From: Beroe ovata
Taxonomy: Eukaryota > Ctenophora > Nuda > Beroida > Beroidae
NCBI GenBank assembly: GCA_946803715.1
Contig: CAMPET010000337.1
Span: forward strand, 30,681 to 67,517
Reading direction: 5' to 3'
Length of the DNA stretch: 36,837 nt
The notes below the pieces were generated by a model. That model was not told the origin of the DNA. It saw nothing but the letters and a program-made list of their open reading frames with translations, and ran no database searches. Positions 13,501-23,626 of this stretch are shown here, in pieces. Position 1 is the stretch's first letter; each line of letters begins with the position of its first letter. The translations under genes and the position numbers were made by a program.

Positions 13501-16500
13501 TGATGTAAGCTGCTTGGGAAGGGTATGAAGTATATTTGCATTCATGTTTTATACAGTGAAATGACAATGACAGAATTCTGATGTCATCATCCAACTAGTG
13601 ATGCCATAACATGACATATTGTCATGACGACATGACATCAAACGTTGTCATGGTAATTATGACAGGATTTATCTGTTCTATACAATTTCAATATCCCAGA
13701 AGGACCAAGAAAAAAAGCGTTTTGGAATTCCACTTATCCCTATGAATTTTTGTTGGCCCGTAAGTTGCATGCGAGCTGATGCATACTATAAAGTATAAGC
13801 TGCGACAATTTGATGATATTTGGTGAAGACAGAGCATGGCCAATGATTGGAATGAGATAAGCTTGCATTGGATGATTGATCACTCTAATTAGCATCTAAT
13901 TAACACTGCAGTTCTGACTCAATTATTGGACTGGCTAATGACGATTGGGGAGATGATTGATATTGCTGCTGAAATAATTGCCCTTGATGAGAATTATGAT
14001 GTGATTGATTCTTGTAACCTACTGATTCAGTCTACAAAATCATTCAGATGCTACAAGCATTCGAACGCAACTTTCTGTTCGAATACTGATATCCTGATTG
14101 GACATCGCCGACAATAAGATATTGATTAAAAAGTTTTACAGCCAGGGAATTATTGGTCATTATATGACCTCCTTGACCATTCAACCTTGAATAATGGTTG
14201 TGGGACCCAGAGGAAATTTTCGTGCTATTGCAGATTGGTCGAAATATTGTGTATGAAAGCTGAAGAATGTCGCTTGCAATTGCATGTACCATCCTCCCTC
14301 CCTTCCCTCCCCCTCAATATATTGTACACCATGGTGCATTACATTTACCATACCATGGTGCATAACCATACACATGACAATATATGTGACAGGGTATAAG
14401 TAGAGTAGGAGTGACAGAGTCCTATTACCCGTCACCGTCATTACAGGACTCGGGACCGGGCGATTTTGGGGCGGTCACTGCAGGAATATTTCACCCTAAC
14501 TCTTCCCGAGGTAACTATCATACATGAGATAGTTCAAGGTAACTATTTTCAAAAACGGATTTGTTTAGAATGGCGAGAGTAAGTCATTACAAAAGAGAAT
14601 GCTTTTTGCCGTTTTTATTGTGGTTTTTGACCACGTGTGCGTGCTGCAGTGCCACACAATTATCTATGAGTATGAGCCACGCTTTTCTAACAATGGGTCA
14701 GATTCTCCATCTCCAGTTTGCCAGAAATCAAGTAACTCGGCTTCCGACAGTCGGCCTTCCCTTGAACCTGCCAAGATTGCTTTCAGGTATGAGACACTTC
14801 CAGAATTTTGATTTCCATGATTTGAATCTGATGGCGTATTCTCTCCATCTGTCACTTTTCCTGCAATCTAATTAACCGCTCACCACCACATTATTTACCA
14901 CCCTCGTTCACTCACCACACATCCAAGATTCTATGACCCCCAAAGCTCTAAGGAGAATGATGTGGTGTACGCTGTGCTGGAACCTACTGGAGAGTTGGAC
15001 GCCACTGTTTCCAAGGTAACTAGAAACTAGGTCACGTGTTTATTGATTCTCCATGTGTCCTCATATATTGTGTGTGCCTCACTCTTTCCCTCATCAATTT
15101 CAATGTGTGGCTTACGATGCCTATGTGCAGTGTGCACCCGAGGATTAATATCGCTAAAATCTTAAAATGTAGGGGAGACTTTGCAGAACTAGACCAAAAC
15201 TAAACAAAATACCGACAGCAAGTTTCTATGTGAGTTAGCCGATAAGAACATGGATCTTTACCGAGAAAGATACAGAGCACGAATTTTTACAATGATTATA
15301 AGTTCCCTGTCACCATAAGTAGAAACTTGATGCGATAAGAAAGCATATCAACCAATTGATAAGCGAAAATCCCTTCTCCTGACCCCAATGCCGAATTTCC
15401 CTGCAATTGTCTATTTCTGAGCATTGGGCTGAGCATGTTCACTAATTTATTGCTTGCTGTGTACGTCAAATCCTCAGCAAACCAACTTTTCCTCTATTCA
15501 GTATTCGCGCATGCACTCTCACTTTTCATAGCATGTCATCTGCATGCCCTCCGTCCTTGGCCTAACTGTGCATGCCCTCTTTTCTTTCTATGCCCACTTT
15601 CGTGCATGCCCACTTTTCTCTCCATGCCCACTTTCGTGCATGCCCTCTTTCTGTCAGGGTACCGTGCAAGTGTCTGTGATGTTGTCGGGTGTCGGGACAG
15701 CAACCTACCCACACTCACAGATACTCGACTGTGACGGCGATCACGTGATCAAGGAGGAGGACTCCAACTACTCCGTCAGTTACCGGAACTCGGATGTCAA
15801 CTCGCGGAGTTTGGGGAAAAACACGTTCGCCATACGACCCTCTAAATCAGCGTACCGGGCTGCCAATAATAGCAATAAACCATCGGTAATCTAAAGTCGG
15901 CGTTCACTGAATTATAAAATTTCATCCTCATGCACTACCTACTCACTCATGTAAACTCACTCACTCACTCTCTCATTCTCCCTCTCAGTCTCAGCACGTG
16001 ATCACATCCTCCAAAAGCGACCTCTACCCCGAGTATTCCTCCACCATTGACACCACTACCCGTGACACCACCACCGCGACTCTGGGGAACAAGAATGAGG
16101 ACTTCATCCCGAACCGGACCACACTCGGGATCTCATCCCCCCTATTTGGCAAGGATCCAAAAACGTGGCAGTGTGTGAAGACTGACAAGAATACGGCGAT
16201 TTGTACGTGATCTTGAATTATTCTGACTGGTATGATAATGAATAGTAATACTGATTAGTTAGTTTTCTCACATACGAATGAATGAAAATCATTGTTCCAC
16301 AGCTCCTCTCGACTCCAGCCACCATGAGAATGGACCAGGTGGATCAACAGGAGGCGGGATGATGAAAGTTCTGAGTATGAACCCACCCGAGAGGGTGGTA
16401 TCACACCAACCTGATGTGAAGTCCATGATTCACGCAAACAACTTCACTTCAGCATACGTGGACAAACTCCTACACTCCAAGAGTGAGTGTTTCTATCAAT

Positions 16501-17629
16501 AACTCTGCGGACACTCTGGTATGATACAGAGAATATCGTATTGATGTGGCTGTCAGAAGTTTGGCTGGGTTGGACCCCCGCCTAAGCTGTGATCTATTCT
16601 CTCTCAGGACACTCAGTTCCCAAAACAGTCACCACCCGTGACGTCACGCCGAATGGCAACGAGTATTTGGCACGGCGTGAACCACGGCGTGGTGTCACAC
16701 CTCACGAAATTATCCGCACTCCCGGCCAAGATTCCGCCCTGAGGGGAACGATGACAACAAGGGATCGGGGCCACACAACGCGGAGTGTGCCCACGCGTGA
16801 CCTTGACCATCACGTAGCAACGCGTGAGCAACTGTCACGCGAGCACGTGTCGGCACAGTCGCGCGTTGAGCAGTCGTCTCGGGAGCACTTGTCACGTGGT
16901 GTTCGTCCCAAGGAGGATATTGGGGGTAGGAGGAGTGGTACCTCCAACCAGAGTCCGACAAAGCAAGGCAGGGGACTGGTCAGTATGAGGAAAAACGACA
17001 GCAGATCGTCGAACATCAGTCCAAACTCGGAAGGGAAGAAACGGTTGAAACAAACGAGGTTAGTGCGGGTCCAAAATTAGATTTAACTACTTATTCGTTG
17101 TTGGTATCGATATTCGTCACTGATATACCCATGAATCACAGTTTAAGCTGGGATACTGTAAAACTTGCAGGGGTAAGTTCATATGAAACGTGTTTCTGGT
17201 GATAAGTTCATATAATGACTGTGAAGTATATAGCATCACTTTTTCGTGACCGTGACCATCCATTTCATGTGGTGAAGTAGACAATAGTCATGACATGTAC
17301 CAGTTTTCACCTATCAACATCTCTGAATCCATCGTACCACCACCATTTTGTTGATCCCTTCCCCATGCAATTTCTCACCAAGTATTCCCTCAAGCTTCAA
17401 AGTATTTAGGAAAAACTCGCAAGTCTTCTCTTTGTTTTGCATACGGACCAATATATCTCACTCCACTGAACCTCTCTCTCTCTCTCTCTCTGCATCTCGT
17501 GTCACGTGATCGTCACCTGATCTCCTGCAGGGATCCAACCCGGGCAAGGTGACGAGTCTGTGTCACTTGGGATCACGTTACCGACAACGTATCAGTGGTC
17601 GTCTCGGATTCCGACCACAGAAGTTATAA
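4857..17629 (+). CDS. AGBL2: Cytosolic carboxypeptidase 2/3-like tubulin deglutamylase (M14 family)
   Basis: This zinc carboxypeptidase is predicted to trim polyglutamate side chains from tubulin, mainly in cilia and centrioles. The exons are 4857-5300, 6793-6958, 7090-7172, 7325-7452, 7629-7883, 7983-8103, 8269-8517, 8830-8999, 9284-9464, 9631-9819, 10050-10238, 10425-10553, 10925-10990, 11260-11376, 12279-12617, 13008-13091, 14393-14510, 14702-14786, 14928-15015, 15658-15885, 15989-16202, 16303-16482, 16608-17058, 17142-17172 and 17531-17629. All junction phases agree, giving about 1467 residues. An N-terminal RVAGVT motif and LKEPRSLY match AGBL2. The N-domain shows RFESRFES and YEYEL near residue 260, then KHTQWFYF and [12 protein letters not shown]. 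Zinc ligands are in HPGE (H457, E460) and DLHGHS (H553). The substrate-binding motif is DLNRNY, and the catalytic Glu is in FTMEATF (about 625). [14 protein letters not shown] after the domain also matches AGBL2. The tail of some 750 residues is Ser/Pro/Arg-rich and unlike the shorter vertebrate tails. The start is uncertain: ATG 4857, or an upstream exon spliced to an acceptor at 4889. Confidence 0.9.
5603..5635 (+). promoter_or_regulatory. TATA box and CArG-like site, candidate internal promoter
   Basis: TATAAAAT lies at 5603-5610. CCATATTTGG at 5626-5635 exactly fits the CC(A/T)6GG serum-response-factor consensus. Both lie inside the first intron of the carboxypeptidase gene, about 430 bases before an ATG-started open frame at 6039 that can splice in frame to the next carboxypeptidase exon. 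Promoter activity is inferred from these motifs only. Confidence 0.4.
6039..6399 (+). CDS. Candidate alternative first coding exon of the carboxypeptidase gene
   Basis: An ATG-started open frame encodes about 120 residues: a short hydrophobic start ([10 protein letters not shown]), an acidic middle with [17 protein letters not shown], and a Thr/Ala run encoded by ACA/GCA-type repeats. A GT donor after ACG at 6399 (GTGAAT, weak) leaves phase 0, the same phase as the exon at 6793. It could therefore replace the 4857-5300 exon as N-terminus. Without splicing, the frame ends at 6425. No family was recognised. It could instead be a chance open frame in an intron. Confidence 0.35.
9820..9945 (+). 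repeat. (GT)n microsatellite after a carboxypeptidase donor, with gap
   Basis: A TG-rich tract fills about 9855-9943, shortly after the donor at 9820, and contains NNNN at 9907-9910. It is intronic. The N run marks an unresolved repeat length in the assembly. Confidence 0.85.
10554..10710 (+). repeat. (GT)n microsatellite abutting a carboxypeptidase donor, with gap
   Basis: The exon ends at 10553, and the donor GTGCGTGTATGTGTG runs straight into a GT tract interrupted by 28 N (10654-10681). Long GT tracts at donors can be bound by CELF-type splicing factors in animals. Any effect here is inference. Confidence 0.85.
11165..11259 (+). repeat. C-rich repeats and small palindrome at a 3' splice site
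   Basis: ATAACACACCCCTCACGCCC is followed by a near copy, then a palindromic CCCCTCAGTGAGGGG, then repeated CCTCACGCCC blocks. These run into CCCCTCTCTTACAG, the acceptor of the exon at 11260. Confidence 0.75.
12618..12650 (+). other. Alternative carboxypeptidase C-terminus by intron retention
   Basis: The exon 12279-12617 ends at a weak donor (AAG|GTGCCG). Reading through adds ten residues ([10 protein letters not shown]) before TGA at 12648-12650. A transcript ending here would encode a protein of about 950 residues, close to vertebrate AGBL2, instead of about 1467. The downstream exon at 13008 is phase-compatible with the spliced form, so both forms are possible. Confidence 0.4.
15585..15657 (+). 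repeat. 34-bp pyrimidine-rich repeat at a 3' splice site
   Basis: Units built on ATGCCCACTTTCGTGCATGC recur 34 bases apart at about 15590 and 15624, with partial copies on both sides. They run directly into the acceptor CTTTCTGTCAG of the carboxypeptidase exon at 15658. Confidence 0.75.
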
Positions 17630-18458
17630 CACACAGTACACAAACAGCATGTGACAATCATCAGAGCTGTGTATCTCATCTAGTAATGACGTCACCAACT
17701 GACGGATCGTATGAAAGTGATGATGTCACCAACTGATGGAGTCATGTTCTTCTGATATGCTGATATGACGTCCTGGGCCGCTGTGTCTTAACTCTTAGCT
17801 CATATTTTCAACCCCCCTTATCTGCACGGTAGATAGAGTCAAACAGCTTGTAAAATAGGAGGAAACTATAATCTTCTGATGTATTGAAAAACTGTGATCG
17901 TAGATTCAGAGATATGACAGACAATTCTACTATAATCATTTTCTACCTTTTCTCTACTACTACAAGTACAACTACCACCGAAGAAACCTATTTTTTCTAC
18001 CGAGTGATACCTTTCTTAATTCTTACTATACGACGTCCTCTTTGTAAATTATTAAACCAACCTTGTGTATATAATTGTAATTAATTTGTTGAGTTGTTAC
18101 ATTATTATATTAGTATCTTGCATAATACAGTCATGATACTATCTCATAGAATATTTGAATTTTGAACTTTTTACGTTATGCAATTATTACTATTAAATAG
18201 TTTGTAGTTTGTACCATTCACGTATAAGTTCTAACTCAATAATCTCGATTCATTGGCAATACAACAAAAACCGGTCACTGGCCACCACTGGCCATGAAAA
18301 TCGAAGATTAAAAATCATTATAATAATAATCTTTGTGAGCGGAAAGCTTCGCTCAAAAGCTAAAAATGGGGTCTAAAAAGTGCACTATCATGGCGGTAGC
18401 TGGACTATGGTAATGGCTGATTCTCTTCTCATAATGTCCCGCGCAGAGTGCTGCTGAG
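17630..18458. other. Convergent intergenic region
   Basis: This interval holds the 3' ends of the forward carboxypeptidase gene (stop at 17629) and the reverse annexin gene (stop at 18459). It is AT-rich. ATTAAA near 18190 on the plus strand is a possible but distant poly(A) signal. No exon is visible. Confidence 0.6.
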
Positions 18459-21201
18459 TTAGATGATACTGAGCAGTAGAGACCGGTAATCGCCGCTTGT
18501 ATCCCCCTGAGGGAGAGAGATCAGAATCCATCATTAAAATAATATAGCCGCGTGTGGAACTATAGTGGGAATATGGAGCTATTATTCTTTTACCTATTCT
18601 TGTGCATGCAGCACAACTTGTGAACTTACCAGTCCAAGTACCTACCCTCACTGGCAGGATTTCATACTTGACCGGTATCGGATTTGCATGACGGAGAAAC
18701 CCCACAAAAAGCTTAACTTAAACTATGAGATTTGACATGTCTCATGTTCTCGTACCTTTATAACCTCTGCCATGTCCTTTGAGTACAGTTTCTCAAAGAC
18801 ATCCTTGATGTCGTGCAAGTCTATCTCTGATCTCCACACTATGTACAGGATCAATCTACTGTCGTCTGTACCAAGACCCTGAGAAAATGGTGGGAATGGT
18901 CTAGAGGTTTTCAGTTAGATAGAATAGTGCAGGAGCATATATTTTGGGTTAGTTAATGGATTTCATGAAAATAACCTGGCATACCTTCATCGATTTGTAT
19001 ATCTCCTCAGCATAGAACTTCGGTATTCCCTCAATCGATTTCACTGAAAATATTCCACAACGATATTCCACAATGATAACTGACAATCAAAGTGAACCCT
19101 AGAGTAAGAAGTGGCATAACCCCCATGAAACACAAACCAATGGAGATGAAGCCTTGTTCCAAGTCTCCTGTGCTCTCAGATCTCAGTGTGGTGTCAAGGT
19201 CATCGTCTGTTACCTATACATGAAAATGCAATTGAGACTCAAGAAGATGTTTTGGAACTGTCTGGATCCACAATTTTTCTCTACCATAGTACATCAACAT
19301 GGCCGCCGGCCGGTTTTCCACGTTTACTTTTAGCTGTTGTAGCAGGATTTCAGCGGATATAGGCAGATGATATAGCATGACATGTCCGAAGATATCTCCT
19401 AATATCTAAGACCAACGTTTGACATATGTCATCTTGTCATACGCAAGTGTAAGAGATTTGTGAACACGTACCTTGCCTACTGTTGCTGCATTACTTAGAT
19501 TAACGATTGCATGCACTCGCCATTTTTTGATAACGCCCATGTCAGATTCGAGGGACCTTCTGTTTTTCTGATCAAAATGGTACATTGGCTCAGGGAAATA
19601 TCAGTATCACACGCTCACCAGTGAGGGATTGCATTTGCACCTAATTCTTATGATCATCTACTCGGGCAAAGAATTATAGAAACCCTTCAGCTGCAGTTGA
19701 CCATAGCTCTATAATAACGGGAAGCTAACTTACTCGTTTGTACTCAGCAAATACCCTCTTCAGATGAAGGTGGTTTCTTGACAACAAAATTCTAGAAAAA
19801 CTGAAAGTGAATAGTGAATGGCTTACAGCCTACAAATATTGTCAGTGAAATTTCTGAAAGCCCCATTAGTTAAGGTCAAAGCATGATGAAGTCACATAAT
19901 CAACTCACCAGTCTTCATATCTCCGTGTGAGGACTTTATCTCGGAACACACCCTGTTCTAGTGCTGTGCTGCAGGGGGTATAGAACACAATTATTGTTTT
20001 ATCGGGAGGATGGGCTGGCATCATGGAGATAATGCAGGATCCTTCATCTCCCATGAGTTCTATATCTCCATTTCCTTCATCCACATTACAGAAGTTGCTG
20101 CTTGTCAGAGTGAAATTACTTGATATGATTATGACTGTGATGGGGAACTTACTTGGATCCTCCTGTTCCGAATTTGTTGGGACCAGCATGGAAAAGCTCC
20201 TGTGGAGGTGAATTGTTGATCACTGACTGAGATTCTCAGTCAGAGTTCAGAAAGATATAAGGAGAATGGGAATCTGAGAATGGACTACGGACTATGGAGG
20301 TATCCGTATAGTGAGAGGGAGAAGGATTTTTTCGCATGGCGTGATTGTATGATTTGCTGCTCACCATAGCATCTTCTGTAGCAAGTTCCTCATCAACTGT
20401 TTCACTCTCGTCTCTGTTACCTTGTAACAAGCTGATAATCAACTTCTTCAGATCTCCCTTGAGGTCCCCAACAACGTCTCTTTCTATCTCACCCTTGTAC
20501 ACTGAAATATGGCGTTAGAAGTATAGCATGCTTAAATTGAGCTTACCAATACAATTCATTACTCCAATTATACTCAATGGTAGTTACGTCTGATATAGAA
20601 ACCTTGTCTGTAAGCTCTCTTCAGCTCTGCAATACCATTGTTATCCAGGCCAACCAGTATGGATACAATGGACAGTTCATCTCTATCCTAGGGTAGAATT
20701 AGATTGAATGTCAGACATTTGAATCTCTGAATAACTTGATCCATTGTTCTGTTCCTTCACTTCATATCCTGGAAATTTATAGTTACCTTAAGGTTCCTCT
20801 TGATCTCTTGTGAAAGGAGCTCTGCAATTGGTTGTAACATTGCCAGACACAGCTTCAAGAACTTTGAACCTAGCTCAGACCTGAATTCTGCTTCAAGTTC
20901 TTTCCCGTACGTTTTCTGACGATATCAGAATTAGAAATTAGAATAATTCAACATTCAAACGAGTCTAACTCTAAGCTCATTTGGTTCGTAGACGTATTGT
21001 CACTGAACATTGGACTGATATAAACAAAATTCTAACCTCGAATTTTGACTTGATCTGAAGCCTCTGACTCAAGCTCCGGGAGCTGAGGACCTTGATTATC
21101 TTGGACTCGTCCGTGCCTATTCCCTTCATAGCTTGTTGAAGTTCCTTACTGTCCCTTTCAGCATCAAAATCTGCTGCATCAGTTATTGTACCTACCATAT
21201 T
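18459..21201 (-). CDS. Annexin, four-repeat calcium/phospholipid-binding protein
   Basis: Annexins bind acidic membranes in a calcium-dependent way. Reading from the 3' end of the window's plus strand, the exons are 21201-21037 (ATG at 21198), 20915-20787, 20687-20603, 20501-20365, 20199-20153, 19800-19734, 19213-19138, 19043-18985, 18878-18756 and 18506-18459. Phases agree throughout and give 310 residues, the usual annexin core length. Repeat 1 has MKGIGTDESKI and a downstream SEL acid, so its type II calcium site looks intact. Repeat 2 lacks GxGT but keeps DVVGDLKGDL and LLQGNRDE. Repeat 3 has GTGG in place of GTDE, so its site is probably lost. Repeat 4 has GLGTDD and GDTSGDY, intact, and the protein ends LLLSII. 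An acceptor (TTTTCAG) lies just before the ATG, so a 5' exon exists; it is untranslated or adds a short N-terminal tail. Three extra in-frame candidate exons lie inside repeat 3 and are listed separately. Confidence 0.9.
19328..19405 (-). other. Candidate 78-nt cassette exon in annexin repeat 3
   Basis: The segment is bounded by GGTCTTAG and AAAA|GTAAAC on the minus strand, phase 0 on both sides. It encodes 26 mostly hydrophobic residues including FGHVMLYHLPISAEILL. It would be inserted in the loop between two helices of repeat 3. It does not resemble annexin sequence. Confidence 0.3.
19472..19567 (-). other. Candidate 96-nt cassette exon in annexin repeat 3
   Basis: The segment is bounded by GATCAG and AAG|GTACGTG on the minus strand. 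It is open in phase 0, the phase of the flanking annexin exons (19734 end, 19213 start), and encodes 32 residues including SLESDMGVIKKWRVHAI. The canonical annexin alignment skips it. The acceptor has a weak pyrimidine tract. Confidence 0.35.
19909..19968 (-). other. Candidate 60-nt cassette exon in annexin repeat 3
   Basis: On the minus strand, ATACCCCCTGCAG precedes and GTGAGT follows a 60-base segment. Its reading frame matches the phase-2 junction between annexin exons 20199-20153 and 19800-19734, adding 20 residues including VFRDKVLTRRYED. Skipping it restores the canonical annexin sequence (GTGGSN-FSRILL). The splice sites are strong; use is untested. Confidence 0.45.
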
Positions 21202-23622
21202 CTGAAAACTAGCGATATTGTTGATGTAGCTATAGTTGAAAACTGAGATACGATACTATTTAAGTCGAAGGTAACTTTCAGGTTAGGCAAAGTTTCAGCA
21301 AAAGTTACTTAATTTCAGTGCCAATTTCCTAATATGGGACACTAGGCACTGCGCAACCTATAGCTAGTTATTGTATTCGAGGAGTAGCAATGGACAGAGA
21401 ATAATTCACGGTTGAAATGATGGAGTTATATTATTCGTGTACTTGTTGTACCCAAGTCTCTCCCTCACCATATCCTGAGAGCTGCTAATGGGGCCATGAG
21501 TAACTGCTATGGGAGAGACATGTGGCTCACCCGGTTAATACCGACCTGTACTTCAATATCTGTGAGATCAACTGCATAACATATGCGATATGCATACACT
21601 TGCACTGGTCATACTGCATTACGCAGGTGGAAAACCTCTCTCCTCTTAGCTAAATCATGACAAAATGACAAATCTCTGGTCACAAACCTCAAATCTCTTC
21701 CCTACCAAAACTCTAACCATACAAACTACCACATAAGCAAATGTCGATATTTCCGCGAAGCACTACACAGAGAAAAGCACTCAAAAACGACTGAATATCG
21801 TGACAAGGAGGAGCGGCTAGGAAAGGATGGGTGAGGAGAGCTGGTGATAGTCCTGATATTGGATGCTCAGTGTGATGTACAGTGTACACTGAGCAAGACT
21901 AACATATACAGATCTGTACACACCCACACACACACACACACACACATGCTGAATCGTTATCCAGAAGTGGGGTTAGCCACTCTCTCTATCTCCCTCCCAC
22001 ACCCCTATCTCCAGTATAGCGTGGAACTGCACAGCAGGTATTGTATGCGATCCAGCAATTGTTATGACTATCATACATGGTATCAGGCCTTTGTTCGGTA
22101 ATTGGATCATTGGACAATTAGCTCAAATTAGCAAACACTCGTCTGCAATCTGCATATGATATTAATAAATGATATTCTTCAGGAAAGAAGCATGGTGCAC
22201 AATGTGTGATCTCGACATCAGACACACACACAGTGTGATGGCGTAGCGACACGGTGCCCTACTGATGAGGTGGGTGTTGTTAATTACACCTCATTACATC
22301 AATTATATACTTCTTGCTATTACTAGATGATTGAGCTAACTAACTAATCCTTATCCTTATTTGATGTGTCGCTACTTCCAACTAAGTTCTATTGACGAAG
22401 GTACTTCTAAAATGAAAGACAGAAGCACCTCAACAGACATTTCACCCAAAATAGCCCATAAGTTAACTGCTGTCTGACTCGCTGTCAAAACCAAAAACAA
22501 AGGATAGGCATTGGGTTTGCTGCATGCTCGTGTGTCCCGCTTTTGTATAGAGAGATGTGGATTGACCAATGACCACGCCCCAAAAAGGGCAGAATTGTGT
22601 GGGCCTAGCTGTGTATTTGTAAGGGAAGAGAAGGGGCATTACTATTAGCCTACTCCACACATACACACACACACNACACACACACAAATCAGTCACAACT
22701 GGACCCCTCCTGTCTTTTCACACTAACCACTATAATTCATGTTCTATCGTCTCTCTGTGAAAAGACCGAGTGGCATTGTGATAACGCGATAAGACGAATG
22801 AAATACTGTAGAAGAGGTAGTATTTATATGGGGTTTGCCTGGTCATGAAAGTACCAGGATGGCCCCCATCTGATCACCAGCTTGTCACTTTGTCACCTGG
22901 TGTCATAATCTCCGCCACTTCGTGCCAAAGGCCACGCCAGAATAGATCCTGTTTGTACTCCATTCTGTTTTCATCATATCAGAGGCCTCCTATAAACGAG
23001 TCTCTGTCACGACCTGTGCCGACATGGCCCCCCAGGCTAGTTATATGCTAACCAGTAACAACCCTCGAGCCACCTCCCAGGGGGTCATAATATGCAATTA
23101 ATTGTCATGTCACGTGTAGCTATCACGTGTCACAAGCAAGTGTTTCCATGGTAACACTCACATATGACGTGTCTGTATCAGTATACGTTACAATAAACGC
23201 GAACACCACATTGTTTGCATCCTATATCATTCGCTCCTATAGTTCGCTCGCTACAACTGCTGGTTGTCACAACCACTCAGTACCACTCTTTGATAAATCT
23301 ACTCAGTTCTTCTCTCTGTACTCATACTCACAGTCACATGCTTAGTTCTTTCTCCGCTCTAAATTACTTCAAATTCAATTTGGATTCTCCGAAAGCCCTC
23401 AACTGGCCCACTTCTCGATTCCCCGAACTCACCCTCTCTTTATCCTCACAACTTGGGCACTCTTTAGTTTTTTAATTTTATTCCTGGATTTGAATTTAAA
23501 TACCTCATTGTGGAAAATTCAGCTCATTACCCCTCTCCGACAGAAGCTCCCGTACCTACTTCCAGCACCTTATTGTGATGCAGAAGAAGCCAGCTCAATA
23601 ACCTCCCTCTCTTTCTGTACAG
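21202..23622. other. Divergent upstream region of annexin and Tctex1 genes
   Basis: No supported exon. The interval lies between the first coding exons of two divergently transcribed genes, so both promoters and any 5' untranslated exons should be here. It contains CA microsatellites at about 21918-21945 and 22660-22688 (one N at 22675). Confidence 0.55.
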
Positions 23623-23626
23623 GAAA

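Noticed and set aside
14599-14811. Longer open frame running through the carboxypeptidase exon at 14702
   Set aside because: Starting the exon at the 14649 acceptor breaks the phase with the exon ending at 14510. The acceptor at 14701 restores phase on both sides.
18388-18705. A 105-codon minus-strand open frame over the annexin end
   Set aside because: It is in a different frame from the annexin terminal exon 18506-18459, which encodes the expected GDTSGDY ending.
21440-21540. Possible upstream coding exon of the annexin on the minus strand with ATG and GTGAGG donor
   Set aside because: Its phase would create a stop after joining to the exon at 21201, so it could only be untranslated.
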